Assembly (NCBI GenBank): GCA_013399115.1
Contig: VXAA01001233.1
Location: forward strand, 447,563 to 511,562
Origin: Anseranas semipalmata
Taxonomy: Eukaryota > Chordata > Aves > Anseriformes > Anseranatidae
DNA: 64,000 nucleotides
Direction of reading: 5' to 3'
Every line of letters begins with the position of its first letter. Within the stretch, counting starts at the first letter, position 1. The position numbers were made by a program, and so were the translations under genes. The notes beneath the pieces are model-generated. The model was not told the origin of the DNA and searched no databases. It worked only from the letters and a program-made list of their open reading frames with translations. Below are positions 52,501 to 61,800 of the stretch, one piece after another.

Positions 52501-55199
52501 TTTAAGACTTTACAAGCAAGTAAGTGCAAAATATTCAGGTTGATATATGTGAAAATAGCTGAGTCTATCATCTTTGCAGTCTGTTGAGACCTCTGACACT
52601 TAAGCAAAATCCCAGTGAATTTACAAGGGTGCCAAATGAATACAAGTGCTTAACAGCTATCAGGACTGGGCACCACAAGCTTTGCATGAAGCAATCAACC
52701 ATTATTCCTTAAAAACAAACAAACAAACAAAAAAACCAACGAGGAGCACATACAGAAGAGGAGTAGTTGAGGGATATGGGGTTATTTAGCCTAGAGAAAA
52801 GGAGGCTCAGGGGAGACCTTATCACTCTCTACAACTACCTCAAAGGAGGTTGTAGCGAGATGGGGATCGGTCTCTTCTCCCAAGCAACAAGTGATAGGAC
52901 AAGAGGAAATGGCCTCAAGTTGTACCAGGGGAGGTTTAAGTTGAATATTAGGAAAAATTTCTTCACTGAAAGGGTTGTGAGGCATTGGAACAGGCTGCCC
53001 AGGGAAGCGGTTGAGTCACCATCCCTGGAGTCTTCAAAAGATGTGTAGATGCAGTGCTTGGGAACCTGGTTCAGTGGTAGACTTGGCAGTGGGATTAGCA
53101 GTTGGACTGGATGATCTTGGAGGTCTTTTCCAACCTAAGTGATTCTGTGATTCTATGATTCTAAGATGACTACTGCACTGTGTCCAGCTCATCTATGGCA
53201 AGAAGAAAATCTAAAATTTCCTTAGAATTATTCTTGCAAGTCCCCTGTGTCCTGACAAGACTGGTGTGTTTCAAGGGTAGAACAGGAGAGAGTGAGCATT
53301 ATGCTTGCTCTGAACAAGCAGTTTCATTTAGCATCTCCCCATTTTTCAATTACTTGAACTTTTTCCCTCATTCGCTATTGTGGAACAAGCTGGGTAACAT
53401 GTAAGTGCCACTACAACCAGCACATCAGCTTTTTCAGAGGCTGGACAGTGATACATGGTGGGTACAGAGGGACAGACATGTACGCAGAGCCCTCCAGCTC
53501 CCACGTCCATGTGGGTGGCTGGGAATCGGGCTGTGAAAGGCCCCTATTGTGTTGCACAGTTCCAGCCAGCAATATTTTAGATACAAAGCCAATAGAACAT
53601 ATCACCTTTTCTGGAAAAGGCCACCCGCTACTAGTTACTAACATATGTCTTAGAGGTATCCCAGAAAATGTTTAAGAACAAGGAATAATGAAATTCTCCT
53701 TACTTCCAGACTCTATATCGATTCCACAAATGAGTTTTTTCTTGTATTCACAAACTGTTTTGCAAGTAAACATGTGTTTGCCGTACGTATGGACTGAAAA
53801 TTCGGTGCTTAATGAAGTGCCATAATTGCTAATTAGTTCAGAACTGTTAAAGAAAATTGCTATCTTGCACTGCTCATTGTATTTCAGTTGTTCTAGCTGG
53901 CATGAGAGGGTAATATTAGTTCCAGGCTGGACGTGAGAAGCAGTGTTAGCAGTCATATTTCCTTTGTCGCATATTTCTGCAACACCATGGGGAAGTTTGC
54001 TAGCGGTCACATTTCCTTTACTGTATGCTTCTGCAACAAAATGGGAAAAAAAACCTTTAAAACGAATACATCATTCACCTTGTAAAATAGGCTGCACTCT
54101 GGGAAGAGAGTCTTCCCCAATTTATAATGTCAGAATTCCTGTCTCTGCATAGCAACTCATCATAAACTGCTGTGCAGAGCCTTCACTGATTCAATTAACT
54201 GGAGATCAGAAACCAAAGGCTACCTCCCAGTTATCATACGAAAAAACACAACCCAAGGCAAAATCTCCCAATCAGAACTGTTTTTTCACTGCTGTTTAAA
54301 GAAATATCTGTGTTTCAGTAAAGCAGTGGCAGACGTGTTGCTACAGAAAAGTAACATTTTCTTTGACTTGCAGAGTCATCCTCTTGTACGTTTTCTTTTC
54401 AAAGTACATTCCACAACACATAAAAGTCTGGACAGAAAAGATAGGACACACGGGAACAGCACCACGCTGCGCCCCGGGAGGCTCAGACTGGACGTCAGAA
54501 GAATTGCTCTGCCGTCGGGGCGGTCAGACGCGGGCACAGGCTTCCCAGCGAGGCGGTCGGTGCCCCACGCTGCTCGGTGGTCGAGAGGCGTTTGGCAACG
54601 CCCTCAGTAAGGTGCCTGAACCCTTGGTCAGCCCTGGGGTGGGCAGGCAGCTGGCCAGGGCTCTTTGTAGGTGCCCTCCAGCTGAGCTGGTCTATTCGCT
54701 GCGCACTACCTTAAACACACAAATGAAACAGACTTGCAGTGCCAATTATGCACTGCACAAGCGAATGCCAGAGCTGCCAATGCCTGAGCATATTTGTCTC
54801 TTCTCCTGAAAACCGAGTCCATACTTCTCCGGCACTGCAGTCACTTGGAGCTGTGCAACGAGGGTGTAAAACGCTGTCACTACAGAACAATGCTGCCTGC
54901 CCGCCCCAGACATCAATAACCAGGCACACTGCCATGGAGAACGGGCAGACACTCATCAGGAGCAGTGGATCAATGAGTTCTTAAGGAAATTACAGTGTAA
55001 ACCTAATCAAGCATCAAATTTTGCTCTCTGTAATAAGAAAGTTGTTTACTTGTGTATCATGTAGAAGCTGAAAGAAAAAACTCATTAGCCAGAGTGCTTC
55101 TTTTAAGTGATAATTGCTTTATATATATAAAAAAATCTTACCTGCTGTGAAGTGCATCAACAAACAAATTGCTGCAGGCACTATCCATGCAAATAACAT
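34551..55199 (-). CDS. IL12RB2: IL12RB2, interleukin-12 receptor subunit beta-2
   Basis: Fifteen coding exons on the minus strand join to 2556 bases, 851 codons plus TAG; human IL12RB2 has 862. In order: signal peptide (1-19), Ig-like domain (20-128), cytokine-receptor FNIII domain with CIQ...CTW (Cys139, Cys150, Trp152; 129-226), second FNIII domain with WSNWS at 307-311 (227-320), three further FNIII domains (321-420, 421-about 520, 521-about 617), a transmembrane helix (about 622-643), a Box-1-like [14 protein letters not shown] stretch, and a cytoplasmic tail with TYLPSAI (Tyr795), which matches the human STAT4-docking Tyr800 site. The protein pairs with IL12RB1 to bind IL-12 and signals by JAK2 and STAT4 to drive Th1 responses (family knowledge). 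Five FNIII domains separate it from IL23R, which is shorter. All junctions obey GT-AG and phases agree. The neighbour SERBP1 in convergent orientation is the mammalian arrangement. The first exon carries a splice acceptor in the 5' UTR, so a non-coding exon lies upstream. Confidence 0.95.
35061..35367 (-). other. IL12RB2: IL12RB2 intron before the last coding exon
   Basis: The intron is 307 bases with an A run at 35343-35356 on the plus strand. Its frame stays open on the minus strand up to 35153, but the upstream AG at about 35131 is in the wrong phase. Confidence 0.85.
35368..35467 (-). CDS. IL12RB2: IL12RB2 exon with Box-1-like region
   Basis: The acceptor is GATTTGCAG and the donor GTAAAT. 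The exon encodes the juxtamembrane [29 protein letters not shown] and VSVK. The IPDPAN core is shared with human IL12RB2 and belongs to the JAK-binding Box 1 area. Confidence 0.95.
35468..36553 (-). other. IL12RB2: IL12RB2 intron, nothing notable
   Basis: Ordinary intron sequence lies between the Box-1 exon and the transmembrane exon. No repeat or gene was recognised. Confidence 0.7.
36554..36641 (-). CDS. IL12RB2: IL12RB2 transmembrane exon
   Basis: The acceptor is GTATTTCAG and the donor GTGAGT. The exon encodes [24 protein letters not shown] and HPARK, a hydrophobic helix at protein positions about 622-643 followed by a basic stop-transfer end. It begins in phase 1 and ends in phase 2. 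Confidence 0.94.
36642..37485 (-). other. IL12RB2: IL12RB2 intron, nothing notable
   Basis: No exon or repeat family was recognised. A 91-codon minus-strand frame at 36775-37050 lacks exon borders and family resemblance. Confidence 0.65.
37486..37623 (-). CDS. IL12RB2: IL12RB2 exon, second half of fifth FNIII domain
   Basis: The acceptor is CTTTCAG and the donor GTAATG. The exon encodes [20 protein letters not shown], then [19 protein letters not shown] and RELVCLE. It matches the human YVLWMTALTAAGES segment almost word for word. Confidence 0.95.
37624..38475 (-). other. IL12RB2: IL12RB2 intron, nothing notable
   Basis: AT-leaning intron with no recognised element. Confidence 0.65.
38476..38631 (-). 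CDS. IL12RB2: IL12RB2 exon, first half of fifth FNIII domain
   Basis: The acceptor is ATGTTTTGCAG and the donor GTAGGT. The exon encodes [40 protein letters not shown] and [12 protein letters not shown]. It corresponds to the human APLSGPHINA...ILISWNSIPVQEQMGC segment. Confidence 0.95.
38714..38815 (-). CDS. IL12RB2: IL12RB2 exon, second half of fourth FNIII domain
   Basis: The acceptor is CTTTATTTAG and the donor GTAAAT. The exon encodes [20 protein letters not shown] and [14 protein letters not shown]. It matches the human ENIKSYICYEIRVYALSGD segment. The frame is fixed by phase agreement with both neighbours. Confidence 0.92.
38816..39834 (-). other. IL12RB2: IL12RB2 intron, nothing notable
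   Basis: AT-rich intron. An 84-codon minus-strand frame at 39239-39493 has no exon-like borders. Confidence 0.65.
39835..40035 (-). CDS. IL12RB2: IL12RB2 exon, first half of fourth FNIII domain
   Basis: The acceptor is CATGTAAG and the donor GTAACT. The exon encodes [39 protein letters not shown] and onward to NLSTVIS. It matches the human ILVTWQPPRKDPSAVQEYVVEW segment. Confidence 0.95.
40472..41318 (-). mobile_element. CR1 LINE, 5'-truncated, in IL12RB2 intron
   Basis: The left end reads ATAGAATCATAGAATGGATT followed by GGGTTGGAAGGGACC, the reverse complement of the CR1 3' terminus, so the element lies on the minus strand, in the same orientation as the host gene. Minus-strand frames such as 40720-41145 encode the C-terminal part of the CR1 ORF2 reverse transcriptase polyprotein ([48 protein letters not shown]). 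The frame is broken and truncated, so the copy is dead. The right end is by eye. Confidence 0.93.
41828..41879. repeat. (CAAA)n with flanking A and T runs
   Basis: An A run, four or five CAAA units, another A run and a T run follow one another in the intron. Confidence 0.85.
42200..42419 (-). CDS. IL12RB2: IL12RB2 exon, second half of third FNIII domain
   Basis: The acceptor is TTTCTTTGCAG and the donor GTAAGA. The exon encodes [20 protein letters not shown], then sequence through [20 protein letters not shown] and [17 protein letters not shown]. It matches the human [20 protein letters not shown] segment and the NSKGSSLP segment. Confidence 0.96.
43551..43584. repeat. (TTG)n microsatellite
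   Basis: About ten uninterrupted TTG units lie in an IL12RB2 intron. Confidence 0.95.
44738..44759. repeat. T homopolymer run
   Basis: A 15-base T run is followed by one C and six more T; no retroposon body is recognised next to it. Confidence 0.9.
46559..46638 (-). CDS. IL12RB2: IL12RB2 exon, first half of third FNIII domain
   Basis: The acceptor is TCACATCCAG and the donor GTAAGA. The exon encodes [20 protein letters not shown] and NISLFWK. It matches the human PTGMLDVWYMKRHIDYSRQQ and ISLFWKN segments. The exon starts in phase 1 and ends in phase 0. Confidence 0.95.
46639..49392 (-). other. IL12RB2: IL12RB2 intron (2.8 kb), nothing notable
   Basis: AT-leaning intron; several frames of 60-100 codons (for example 48976-49287 plus) show no exon borders or family resemblance. 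No repeat family was recognised. Confidence 0.65.
49393..49537 (-). CDS. IL12RB2: IL12RB2 exon with WSXWS motif
   Basis: The acceptor is CTTCATTAAAG and the donor GTAATA. The exon encodes [40 protein letters not shown] and [13 protein letters not shown] (residues 307-311) is the class I cytokine receptor signature; human has WSDWS. Confidence 0.96.
49538..50086 (-). other. IL12RB2: IL12RB2 intron with a short tandem repeat
   Basis: The intron separates the two exons of the second FNIII domain. It holds a three-copy tandem repeat at 49959-50038, next to the donor of the upstream exon. Confidence 0.75.
49959..50038. repeat. Three-copy tandem repeat, unit about 23-29 bases
   Basis: Each copy begins TGATTCTAAAAGAAA and ends ATTAAA: 49959-49987, 49988-50010 and 50011-50038. 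Copies differ in the length of the segment between. It ends about 50 bases from the exon at 50087. Confidence 0.85.
50087..50223 (-). CDS. IL12RB2: IL12RB2 exon, first half of second FNIII domain
   Basis: The acceptor is TTGCTGCTAG and the donor GTAATC. The exon encodes [40 protein letters not shown] and SYTWNM. It matches the human VRPLPPWDIRI...LRYRPSNSRLWNM segment. Confidence 0.96.
50426..50604 (-). CDS. IL12RB2: IL12RB2 exon, second half of first FNIII domain
   Basis: The acceptor is CTATTCTAG and the donor GTAAAT. The exon encodes [20 protein letters not shown], then [20 protein letters not shown] and [20 protein letters not shown]. It matches the human NFTAKVTAVNSLGSSSSLPS segment in position. 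Confidence 0.94.
50605..52297 (-). other. IL12RB2: IL12RB2 intron (1.7 kb), nothing notable
   Basis: AT-rich intron; no repeat family or exon was recognised. Confidence 0.65.
52298..52412 (-). CDS. IL12RB2: IL12RB2 exon, first half of first FNIII domain
   Basis: The acceptor is ATCTGTTTAAG and the donor GTAAGT. The exon encodes [38 protein letters not shown]. The Cys...Cys-x-Trp pattern (139, 150, 152) is the conserved first disulfide of class I cytokine receptors; human has APEQPQNLSCIQ...ACTW. Confidence 0.96.
52413..53703 (-). other. IL12RB2: IL12RB2 intron carrying a CR1 element
   Basis: Besides the CR1 copy at 52745-53165 and its adjacent CAAA-rich run (52708-52738), nothing was recognised. 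Confidence 0.8.
52745..53165 (+). mobile_element. CR1 LINE, 5'-truncated, antisense in IL12RB2 intron
   Basis: The plus strand encodes the end of CR1 ORF2 ([20 protein letters not shown] and [17 protein letters not shown]) and ends in the CR1 3' UTR with TTGGACTGGATGATCTTGGA and the octamer repeat GATTCTGTGATTCTATGATT. A CAAA-rich run lies directly before it. Confidence 0.94.
53704..54030 (-). CDS. IL12RB2: IL12RB2 exon encoding the Ig-like domain
   Basis: From the outer acceptor (CATTTTGTTGCAG) the exon runs 327 bases to the donor GTAAGG. It encodes [18 protein letters not shown], then [40 protein letters not shown] and on through [20 protein letters not shown]. The second part aligns with the start of mature human IL12RB2 (DACKRGDVTVKPSHV...NITCS). 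The first 18 residues are a duplicated copy of the exon start, and an inner acceptor at 53977-53978 would remove exactly these 54 bases in frame. Confidence 0.92.
53977..54045 (-). repeat. IL12RB2: 54-base tandem duplication spanning the splice acceptor
   Basis: On the minus strand GTTGCAG followed by AAGCATACAGTAAAGGAAAT (from 54030) is repeated 54 bases later as GTTGCAG followed by AAATATGCGACAAAGGAAAT (from 53976). About 22 of the first 30 exon bases agree, and the sequence before each AG (CATTTTGTTGCAG versus CATGGTGTTGCAG) is also alike, so both intron end and exon start were copied. Confidence 0.8.
54031..55141 (-). other. IL12RB2: IL12RB2 intron 2 (after the signal-peptide exon)
   Basis: The intron contains a CR1-related fragment at 54428-54702. 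The remainder is ordinary intron sequence. Confidence 0.75.
54428..54702 (+). mobile_element. CR1 LINE fragment, antisense in IL12RB2 intron
   Basis: The stretch resembles a CR1 3' region: GGGAGGCTCAGACTGGACGT, GCTTCCCAGCGAGGCGGTCG, TGGTCGAGAGGCGTTTGG, CAGCCCTGGGGTGGGCAGGC and an end GCTGAGCTGGTCTATTC. It is unusually GC- and CG-rich for an intronic LINE and is diverged; the boundaries are by eye. Confidence 0.75.
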
Positions 55200-55207
55200 T
55201 TTCCTCC
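55142..55207 (-). CDS. IL12RB2: IL12RB2 first coding exon (signal peptide)
   Basis: The acceptor ATTTCTCTATAG is followed by GGAGGAAA and ATG (55197-55199); the donor is GTAAGA. The exon encodes [19 protein letters not shown], a hydrophobic signal peptide, plus the first base of the next codon. The acceptor in front of the ATG shows that the 5' UTR is split and at least one non-coding exon lies upstream. Confidence 0.88.
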
Positions 55208-57700
55208 CTATAGAGAAATGAATACCTTTTACCAGTTCCTAAAAAGTGGAAAAAATCATTTTAAAATATTGGTACTATTTTATAACTTCAGAAAATTCAA
55301 AGTGCTTATTTCATGAGTCCTTTCTAATTAACTATCTCTGCTAAAATTGCACAGAGTGACTCTCAAGATGCTATCCTAAGCAGCAGCTGATTTTTAGATT
55401 GGTTCTCCCTAGAGACGGGCACAATAGCTAGAGGAATGTCAGAAATACACGTACTTTAAAACTCTGTGCTTTAGAAACAGACATACTTGCTCCCTTCCCT
55501 TCCAAAGGCGCTCCACAAGCCCAGAACCAACAATCCTACTGTGAAAGACAACCAGAACGGACCCTCGGTACCCCATGAGCAAATGATAACAATTTTCCTC
55601 ATTCATTTCTGCTCTTATACCTCCCGCCTTGCACATTTGTGCACAAGTGGCCAGAACCCAAAATTTTACAGTACACTTCTCCAGCTCCTTGCAGCTGCAT
55701 AATAGCTAAAATTTGGCAGAACCTTTAGCAGAAAGGACACGCCATACCAGGGAAGTTTGAACACTCAGCATATAGAAACAGCAATTCTCAAGCTTCTGAA
55801 TTCTCTCCCTGGGATTCTCACATACGTCTACGTGACGCCCCCTCACCCTCCACTCCCTGCAGCTTCTCAGGGGATCAGAACACGTGCTATTTCTCCCCAG
55901 GACACGTTTTTGCATGCCAGGTGCAGCACAGCTGGCACTCCCTGGGCACCCTCCTCACCTCTTGCAGGGGACGTCTTTCATCTCTGCAGTGGCCGGCTGC
56001 TGTGGCACGCATTCGGATGTGGCAGCCTAATGCTGTGGGAATGCCGGGGAGAGGGGGTCAGGGACACACTAGCGAACACAGAGGAGAGACTAAGTGGTCT
56101 GCCAGGCAGAAAAACCCTACTGTGAATCTGGAGTCAGACGTGATGCCCACCCCTGCAGGTAAGAAGATGTAGCAGTCCTGCGATCGAGGACATCTGGGTA
56201 CTCTTCAACACACCCGTGCCCAGACTTTTTATAGATGACCCCAAATCCGAACAAATTGATTTCATTCCAGGTGACTAACATAGGCTCAAGATTCCCAGAA
56301 CTGAAGTATTGTACATAAAATCTTGGATAAGACTTTGGGAACTATCGATCTTCTAATTTCTTTAGTTTCCAAAATGAAAGACATCCCACGCAGCTTATTT
56401 ATGAATATCTAACTCTACCCTAACAAACAAAACTGCAGACACGGGTAGTAAGCATATTGTTAAGAACAAAACCAAACAAAAAAGAGCTTTTGAGATGTTT
56501 TAAACTCCACAGGATTGCTCAAAAATTCAGTTCAAATGCAAAGATGTGCCATGACTAGAATTCCTAGATAAATCTGACACTCCAGTACTGGAAATTATAA
56601 ATGCAAATGGTTTACACAAATTATTCGGCACTTCAAAGTCACCCTGAACTTAGTTCAATATTTTCCAATACATTTTGCAATCAGCATTAACAACTATTTC
56701 CTTTTTTGCCCTACCACTGCAGAACTGCAGGCGCAGTGAAAGCATATTGGGTTCTTTAGAAGAGAATACACCAGCGACCTTTTTCCGTAGCTTCTGACCT
56801 GTCACAGAAACGCAGCTATTTTAATAACTTGATGTTATATTTGAAGCAAACTACTGCAAAGTGAAACTCTAAATCCTGTGAGCTTTTCATGCCACTTTGG
56901 AGGGGCATTTCCATGGGAAGCACTGGACAATATAGTCTTTGGCACATGCATTAATACAAAAAAAGTTATTTCACGTTGGTTTTGTATAACGAGATAGGAT
57001 CCATTCCAAATGTTTTAAGAAAATGAACTCATATCTGATGTGAATGTGAAGTACATAAGATTTGCCAAAAAATGCATATAAACACAATTTCAGATTGAAA
57101 TGCTAAAACTTGCAGCAGTGCCTCAGCTTTACACACATACACCTAACGCAGTGAAATCTGTAGGTGAAATCTGTTAGTAACTGCAAGGATGAGCAATCAC
57201 GACACTGAAGTTCAAGTAAATGCTCTGCCTTCCAATAAACTGAAATTGCCCACTGACTATGTAAACATCCTTCAGCTTGCTTTCTGACAGCAAAACTGTA
57301 CCCAAAATACTTGAGTCAACACACAAAAATAGTATCTCTTCAAATAATTTTAATTAGTGGTTTACTATAGGTAAGTGCTAGACAGTTTATGCAGCATCAA
57401 ATGACTGCAGCAAACCATATAAACTACGATCGGAGCAAAATATGAGAAAAGAATGAGAAATAACCTTCAGCTTAGATCAAAGATACATGGAAAACCTTTT
57501 TACAGAAGAAAAAATCTCCAGATTCCACATCAATATGGGCAAATTGTATTGCTGTGCGTAGATTAAACAGCACATAATGGACATTGCCTTGATACTGACA
57601 AGGTAGGGGAAATATACAAGGCGTTCACAGAGTAAGAGATGGTGCGTGCTTATGCATACTTTGAAATTTCAATTGGAAGCGTAAGCGCTGAACACTGTAC
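55208..57700. other. 5' flank or first intron of IL12RB2, no gene recognised
   Basis: No coding exon or repeat was recognised. The stretch probably is an intron between a non-coding first exon and the signal-peptide exon. Confidence 0.5.
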
Positions 57701-57929
57701 ATTTTGTTCACCTACGGATTCATCAAAATGGCACTGGCTATTTACAGCAGTCACCTCAAGTCCTTAAATAAAGTAACGCGCAAAGCACGAAAGCTCTGTA
57801 GTTTGCTTTTAATCGACTTTTTACGCCCTGCCCGGCCCCCGCTTCTCCCTAGAAAAGCACTGCTCAAGGGGGCATCTGTTGCGAGGACCTCACACGGAAC
57901 ACGCCGGAGCACCACACCAGGGGCAAGAG

Positions 57930-58800
57930 CAGCCCCAACGCCAGCGGAACGAGGAACGTTCAGCACCGCTTCGTTTCACCCAGAAGTTAAAAAACAAAAC
58001 TATTTTGTGCCCAAACTGCGTTGTTGCTTACAGATTGCTAATGGCAGTGATGTTCGCAGCTGCATTTTTCAGAAAACTGATCTGGGGAAGCTTCCCGCTG
58101 CTGGCAGCCCGCGGGCGCTGCTCGGGCCGCCCCGGTGCGGCGGGCTGCCCAGCGGCACGGCGTGCTCGCAGCTTCGGGAACCACCGCGGTTTGCGGGATG
58201 CCGGGTTGCCAAACGCCCCGCCGCCTGGCTCCTTACAACGCGAGTCTCGGGCCGGTCCCAGTCAGCGAAACCGACCAGTGCCTCGGGAAGCGGCTTCCAG
58301 TACCGAAAAGACGAGCGGAGGTGCGCGGCTGAGGTACCGGCCGCCCGGCTGAGGTCAGTCAGAGCCGCTCGGCCCCGGCAGCACCTGCCGCCGGCGCCCG
58401 CCTCCCTGCCCCCGCCGCCCCGTCGCNNNNNNNNNNNNNNNNNNNNNNNNNNNNNNNNNNNNNNNNNNNNNNNNNNNNNNNNNNNNNNNNNNNNNNNNNN
58501 NNNNNNNNNNNNNNNNNNNNNNNNNNNNNNNNNNNNNNNNNNNNNNNNNNNNNNNNNNNNNNNNNNNNNNNNNNNNNNNNNNNNNNNNNNNNNNNNNNNN
58601 NNNNNNNNNNNNNNGCCCGCTCCCGCTTTCCGCGCCGGGTTGCCCCGTGGCGCCGGGTGTCCCGGCCGGGACAGGCCGCGGCTGCAGGACAGGACTCGGC
58701 GTCCCCTCTGCCAGCGTGAGGGCCTTACGGCAGAGGCCGGGCCGTGACGGGAGGGATGAGGGATGAGCGATGCCGTTAGGGGCCTTTTCCCGACGTTGGC
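57930..58800. promoter_or_regulatory. CpG island with assembly gap, candidate IL12RB2 promoter
   Basis: CG-rich sequence rises from about 57930, peaks around the N run at 58427-58614 and ends near 58790. It is the only CpG island upstream of the IL12RB2 coding exons, about 3.2 kb away. It may hold the non-coding first exon of IL12RB2 on the minus strand, or start a rightward transcript; AGC|GTGAGG near 58714 would be a plausible plus-strand donor. Orientation cannot be decided from sequence. Confidence 0.45.
58427..58614. other. Assembly gap (188 N)
   Basis: The run of N lies in the most GC-rich part of the CpG island, a common place for sequencing dropout. Confidence 0.95.
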
Positions 58801-61800
58801 CTTTTTTTAATCAGACCGTAGCGCTGTGTGGGCACGTCCGAAAACGAGAAAAAGAAAGAAAGAGGCTCGCTGAAAGTACATTGTTCACGGATTCCCCCCC
58901 CCCTCCTTCCCAGCTCCTGTTTTTGTCTCTGGGAAGGTAAAGCACGGGAAATTTCAATTACAGAAAGCCTAGGTATGAGAAAAGAGTGAGATAACCAGAA
59001 AAAAAAAAAAAGTCTGTGAAACCGTAACTCTCACTACCTGCATGGTGCCTGTTGGACTGGAACAAGAAGTGCTCAGGCAACCACAATGCAGAAGACAGAA
59101 GTAGCCTCCCTCGTCAGCTAGCGGGACAGAAGTGACTCTCCTGAGTTATAGCCGCTGTGATTTTTACCTTCTGTGTTTTATTTTAATGTGATTTGATTCC
59201 TACTTTCTCACATTCTTAATCAGCCCTCTGGCAAACTACCACCGTATCTGAAAGAGCTTATAATTAAAAAGGTCCTTGTTACTATCGTTCCTTCTCTTTT
59301 TTGGACATTGATAACAAACTCAATTTTCCTGACAGCATTTGCTTAATGTGACTAACCTTTACTAGCTTGAATATTGAAGCAAAGGTATTTGGGGGACTGA
59401 AAATCAAATGAACGATTACAGGAAACATGAAGCTTGCAGAGTCCAGAGATTTTGTGTTTGAACCTCCAGCGCGATTTGTCTCTCTTCCAAACCCCTATGT
59501 AACATTTGCACCTTTTTTTTCTAGAGAGAAGAAAGTGCTGACAGAGTTCACAGAAATATCATGTGTGCACTGTGCAAGTCTGTACCCTATGAAACTCCAA
59601 ATATCACCAGTTTCCTTTTAAGTATATATCTTATTTCCCCTCTGTCTTCTTTTAGTTCATGTTACATCTATACTTTTTTACAATACTTCTTCCCAGCGCA
59701 GGCTTCATCTACAGTCTGTAAAACCAGGAATCGTATAATTTTAAAATAAGACTCCAATAGGATTTTATACGGAATCTTATCTCTTGTCTCTGGTCAAGGC
59801 CTCCTTCATTGCTCCCCCTCACTGGGTGTATTTACTTTTCATTTTTGGAAAAAATATGCCACCATTACATGATGTGCTCAACTGTCATTAGCAAAACTTG
59901 AGTAGTATTTTACTCATCAATGAGGCATTTAAGGGAAGGTGCCCGTCAGGTGGCCCAAGTGATCAGAATTTTGTGTCGCGATGACAGGAAACTAAACTGA
60001 AAAACACCAATCCACTGCCTATCATAAAATGCAGCTGCTTTCTTTTTTCTTTTTGCTTAAGGTTCAACACCAAAATTTGCTTTTTCATGCGATTCTTTCT
60101 CATTGAATTGTGTTGAAATAGTGCATATGTTTCCAAGAACTGTCATGGAACAGTCTTTGATATTCCAGATGTTTTATAAACCCTCTGCTTTTCTACCAGG
60201 CTGTTAAACAAAATATTTGCTAAGCATTATTCTTATTTCAAATGTTAATGGATTCCAGAAACTGGTTGAAAATACTTTGCTGTCAGTCACTTGGACTAGC
60301 AAAGTACTTTGTGCGCAGGGTATTCCTTCAAGGCAACAGAACAGAGCTCTGTCTTAGGGGCCAACTCCTGAGTACTTCTGTATTGTCTCTCTCACATGTC
60401 TCAGTGAAGGCACAGTGCTGCACAGGCGACTTAAAAATTGTAAAGAAAATAGTTTGCTCCCTGCGGCCAGATGCCTCACCAAAACCTTCATCCTGTGTTT
60501 GCAGAAAAAGAGCAGAAGGGCAAGGCCTCTACTGCAAATGGAGCTACCGAGTGCTGACCAAACGCTGTGCCCGCCGGTCTGCACTGTGAGAGCTTCTCGG
60601 GACAGAAGATGATGTCAAGGAAAGTATGGAGTCATCTGTTCTCTGAGAGGAGGTGGTGCTGCAATTCTGAAAATGAAGCCTGGGAAAGCACCACCAGTAG
60701 CTGACATAACGTGATGTTTGGTGATCATGGTGTCAGTAGTCTGAGGAGTATTTGTAGCGAAGCAGAGAGGGCTGTAGCAGAGGAGGCCAAAGAAAGGCTG
60801 TAACAAAATGTTGTGAATGGTTGCAGTGTAGTCTCTTACAACTCAAGCAAACTTGTGCTTTCTGAGATCCACAGCTGCCTGGTTCAAACAGCACACATGC
60901 TGTTCCAGTGAGCCGGTTTTCAAGGGGGGAAGCCTATATGATCAAACTGAGAATATGCCAATGCATAACTGTAAATGCAAGACTTAAGGTAGCTTGTTGA
61001 GTATGCACTTCAGGGAATACTAGCTACCTTGGGTGGAGCTTGCTTGCAGGGGCAGAATTACAAACTGTCTCATATCAGACATTTACTGCCTAAAACATTA
61101 TGGTGATTACAGAAACAGAGGCAGTGAGGGCTTCTCTTGCAAGAGGGATATGAGAAACAGGTCTGGTGTTACCGTGCCTTTCTGTCATTTCTACACAGCT
61201 GCCGGTGATACAAATCTGAAAGGAATAGCCATCGGTAGATAAACTCAACCTGTCAAAATGCTTTGTGCTTCAACCCACACTCATAATCCAATGAATGCTG
61301 GAATAAGGGAAGACAGTGAGTAACGAATATGGATTTTCCTTATATGCAGTGAAAATAAAATGGATGTCAATGATGTAATGAAATTTGGATGTATACTATC
61401 ATTGGCAATTCCTGCTCAACTCCTGGAAGTGAAAGATGAAATAATTTATCTGGGATCAAAAGTACACATAAAAGGAGACCTGTAAAGCAAAGCAAGGCAA
61501 AGCAAAACAGAAGGCCGGGAATGGCTTACTCAGGCTTTGTATGGAAAAAACAAACAAACAAACACCATCTTTAGATATTTTTAAATACGAGATTTAAGTA
61601 ATAAGAATAATAAGTAAATTCAGATATTTTTAAATACAAGAAGTTGAAAATGGTGAAAAGCTGCCTCTTTTCCAAATATTTTAATGACAATCAGAGAAAG
61701 CTAAAGCTGATGATGGAAGAAGACTGGAGCTCAGTCAGAGAAATAGACAAGTGCTAATGTTAAAATTAATGCTGAAAAAAACAGAATTCAACCTCAAAAG

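Noticed and set aside
34551..55207. Identity as IL23R instead of IL12RB2
   Set aside because: IL23R lacks the three membrane-proximal FNIII domains; this gene has five FNIII domains, matches IL12RB2 exon by exon, and lies next to SERBP1.
57704..58747. Plus-strand frame of 347 codons
   Set aside because: It crosses the second N gap, has no family resemblance and lies in CpG-rich DNA where stop codons are rare.
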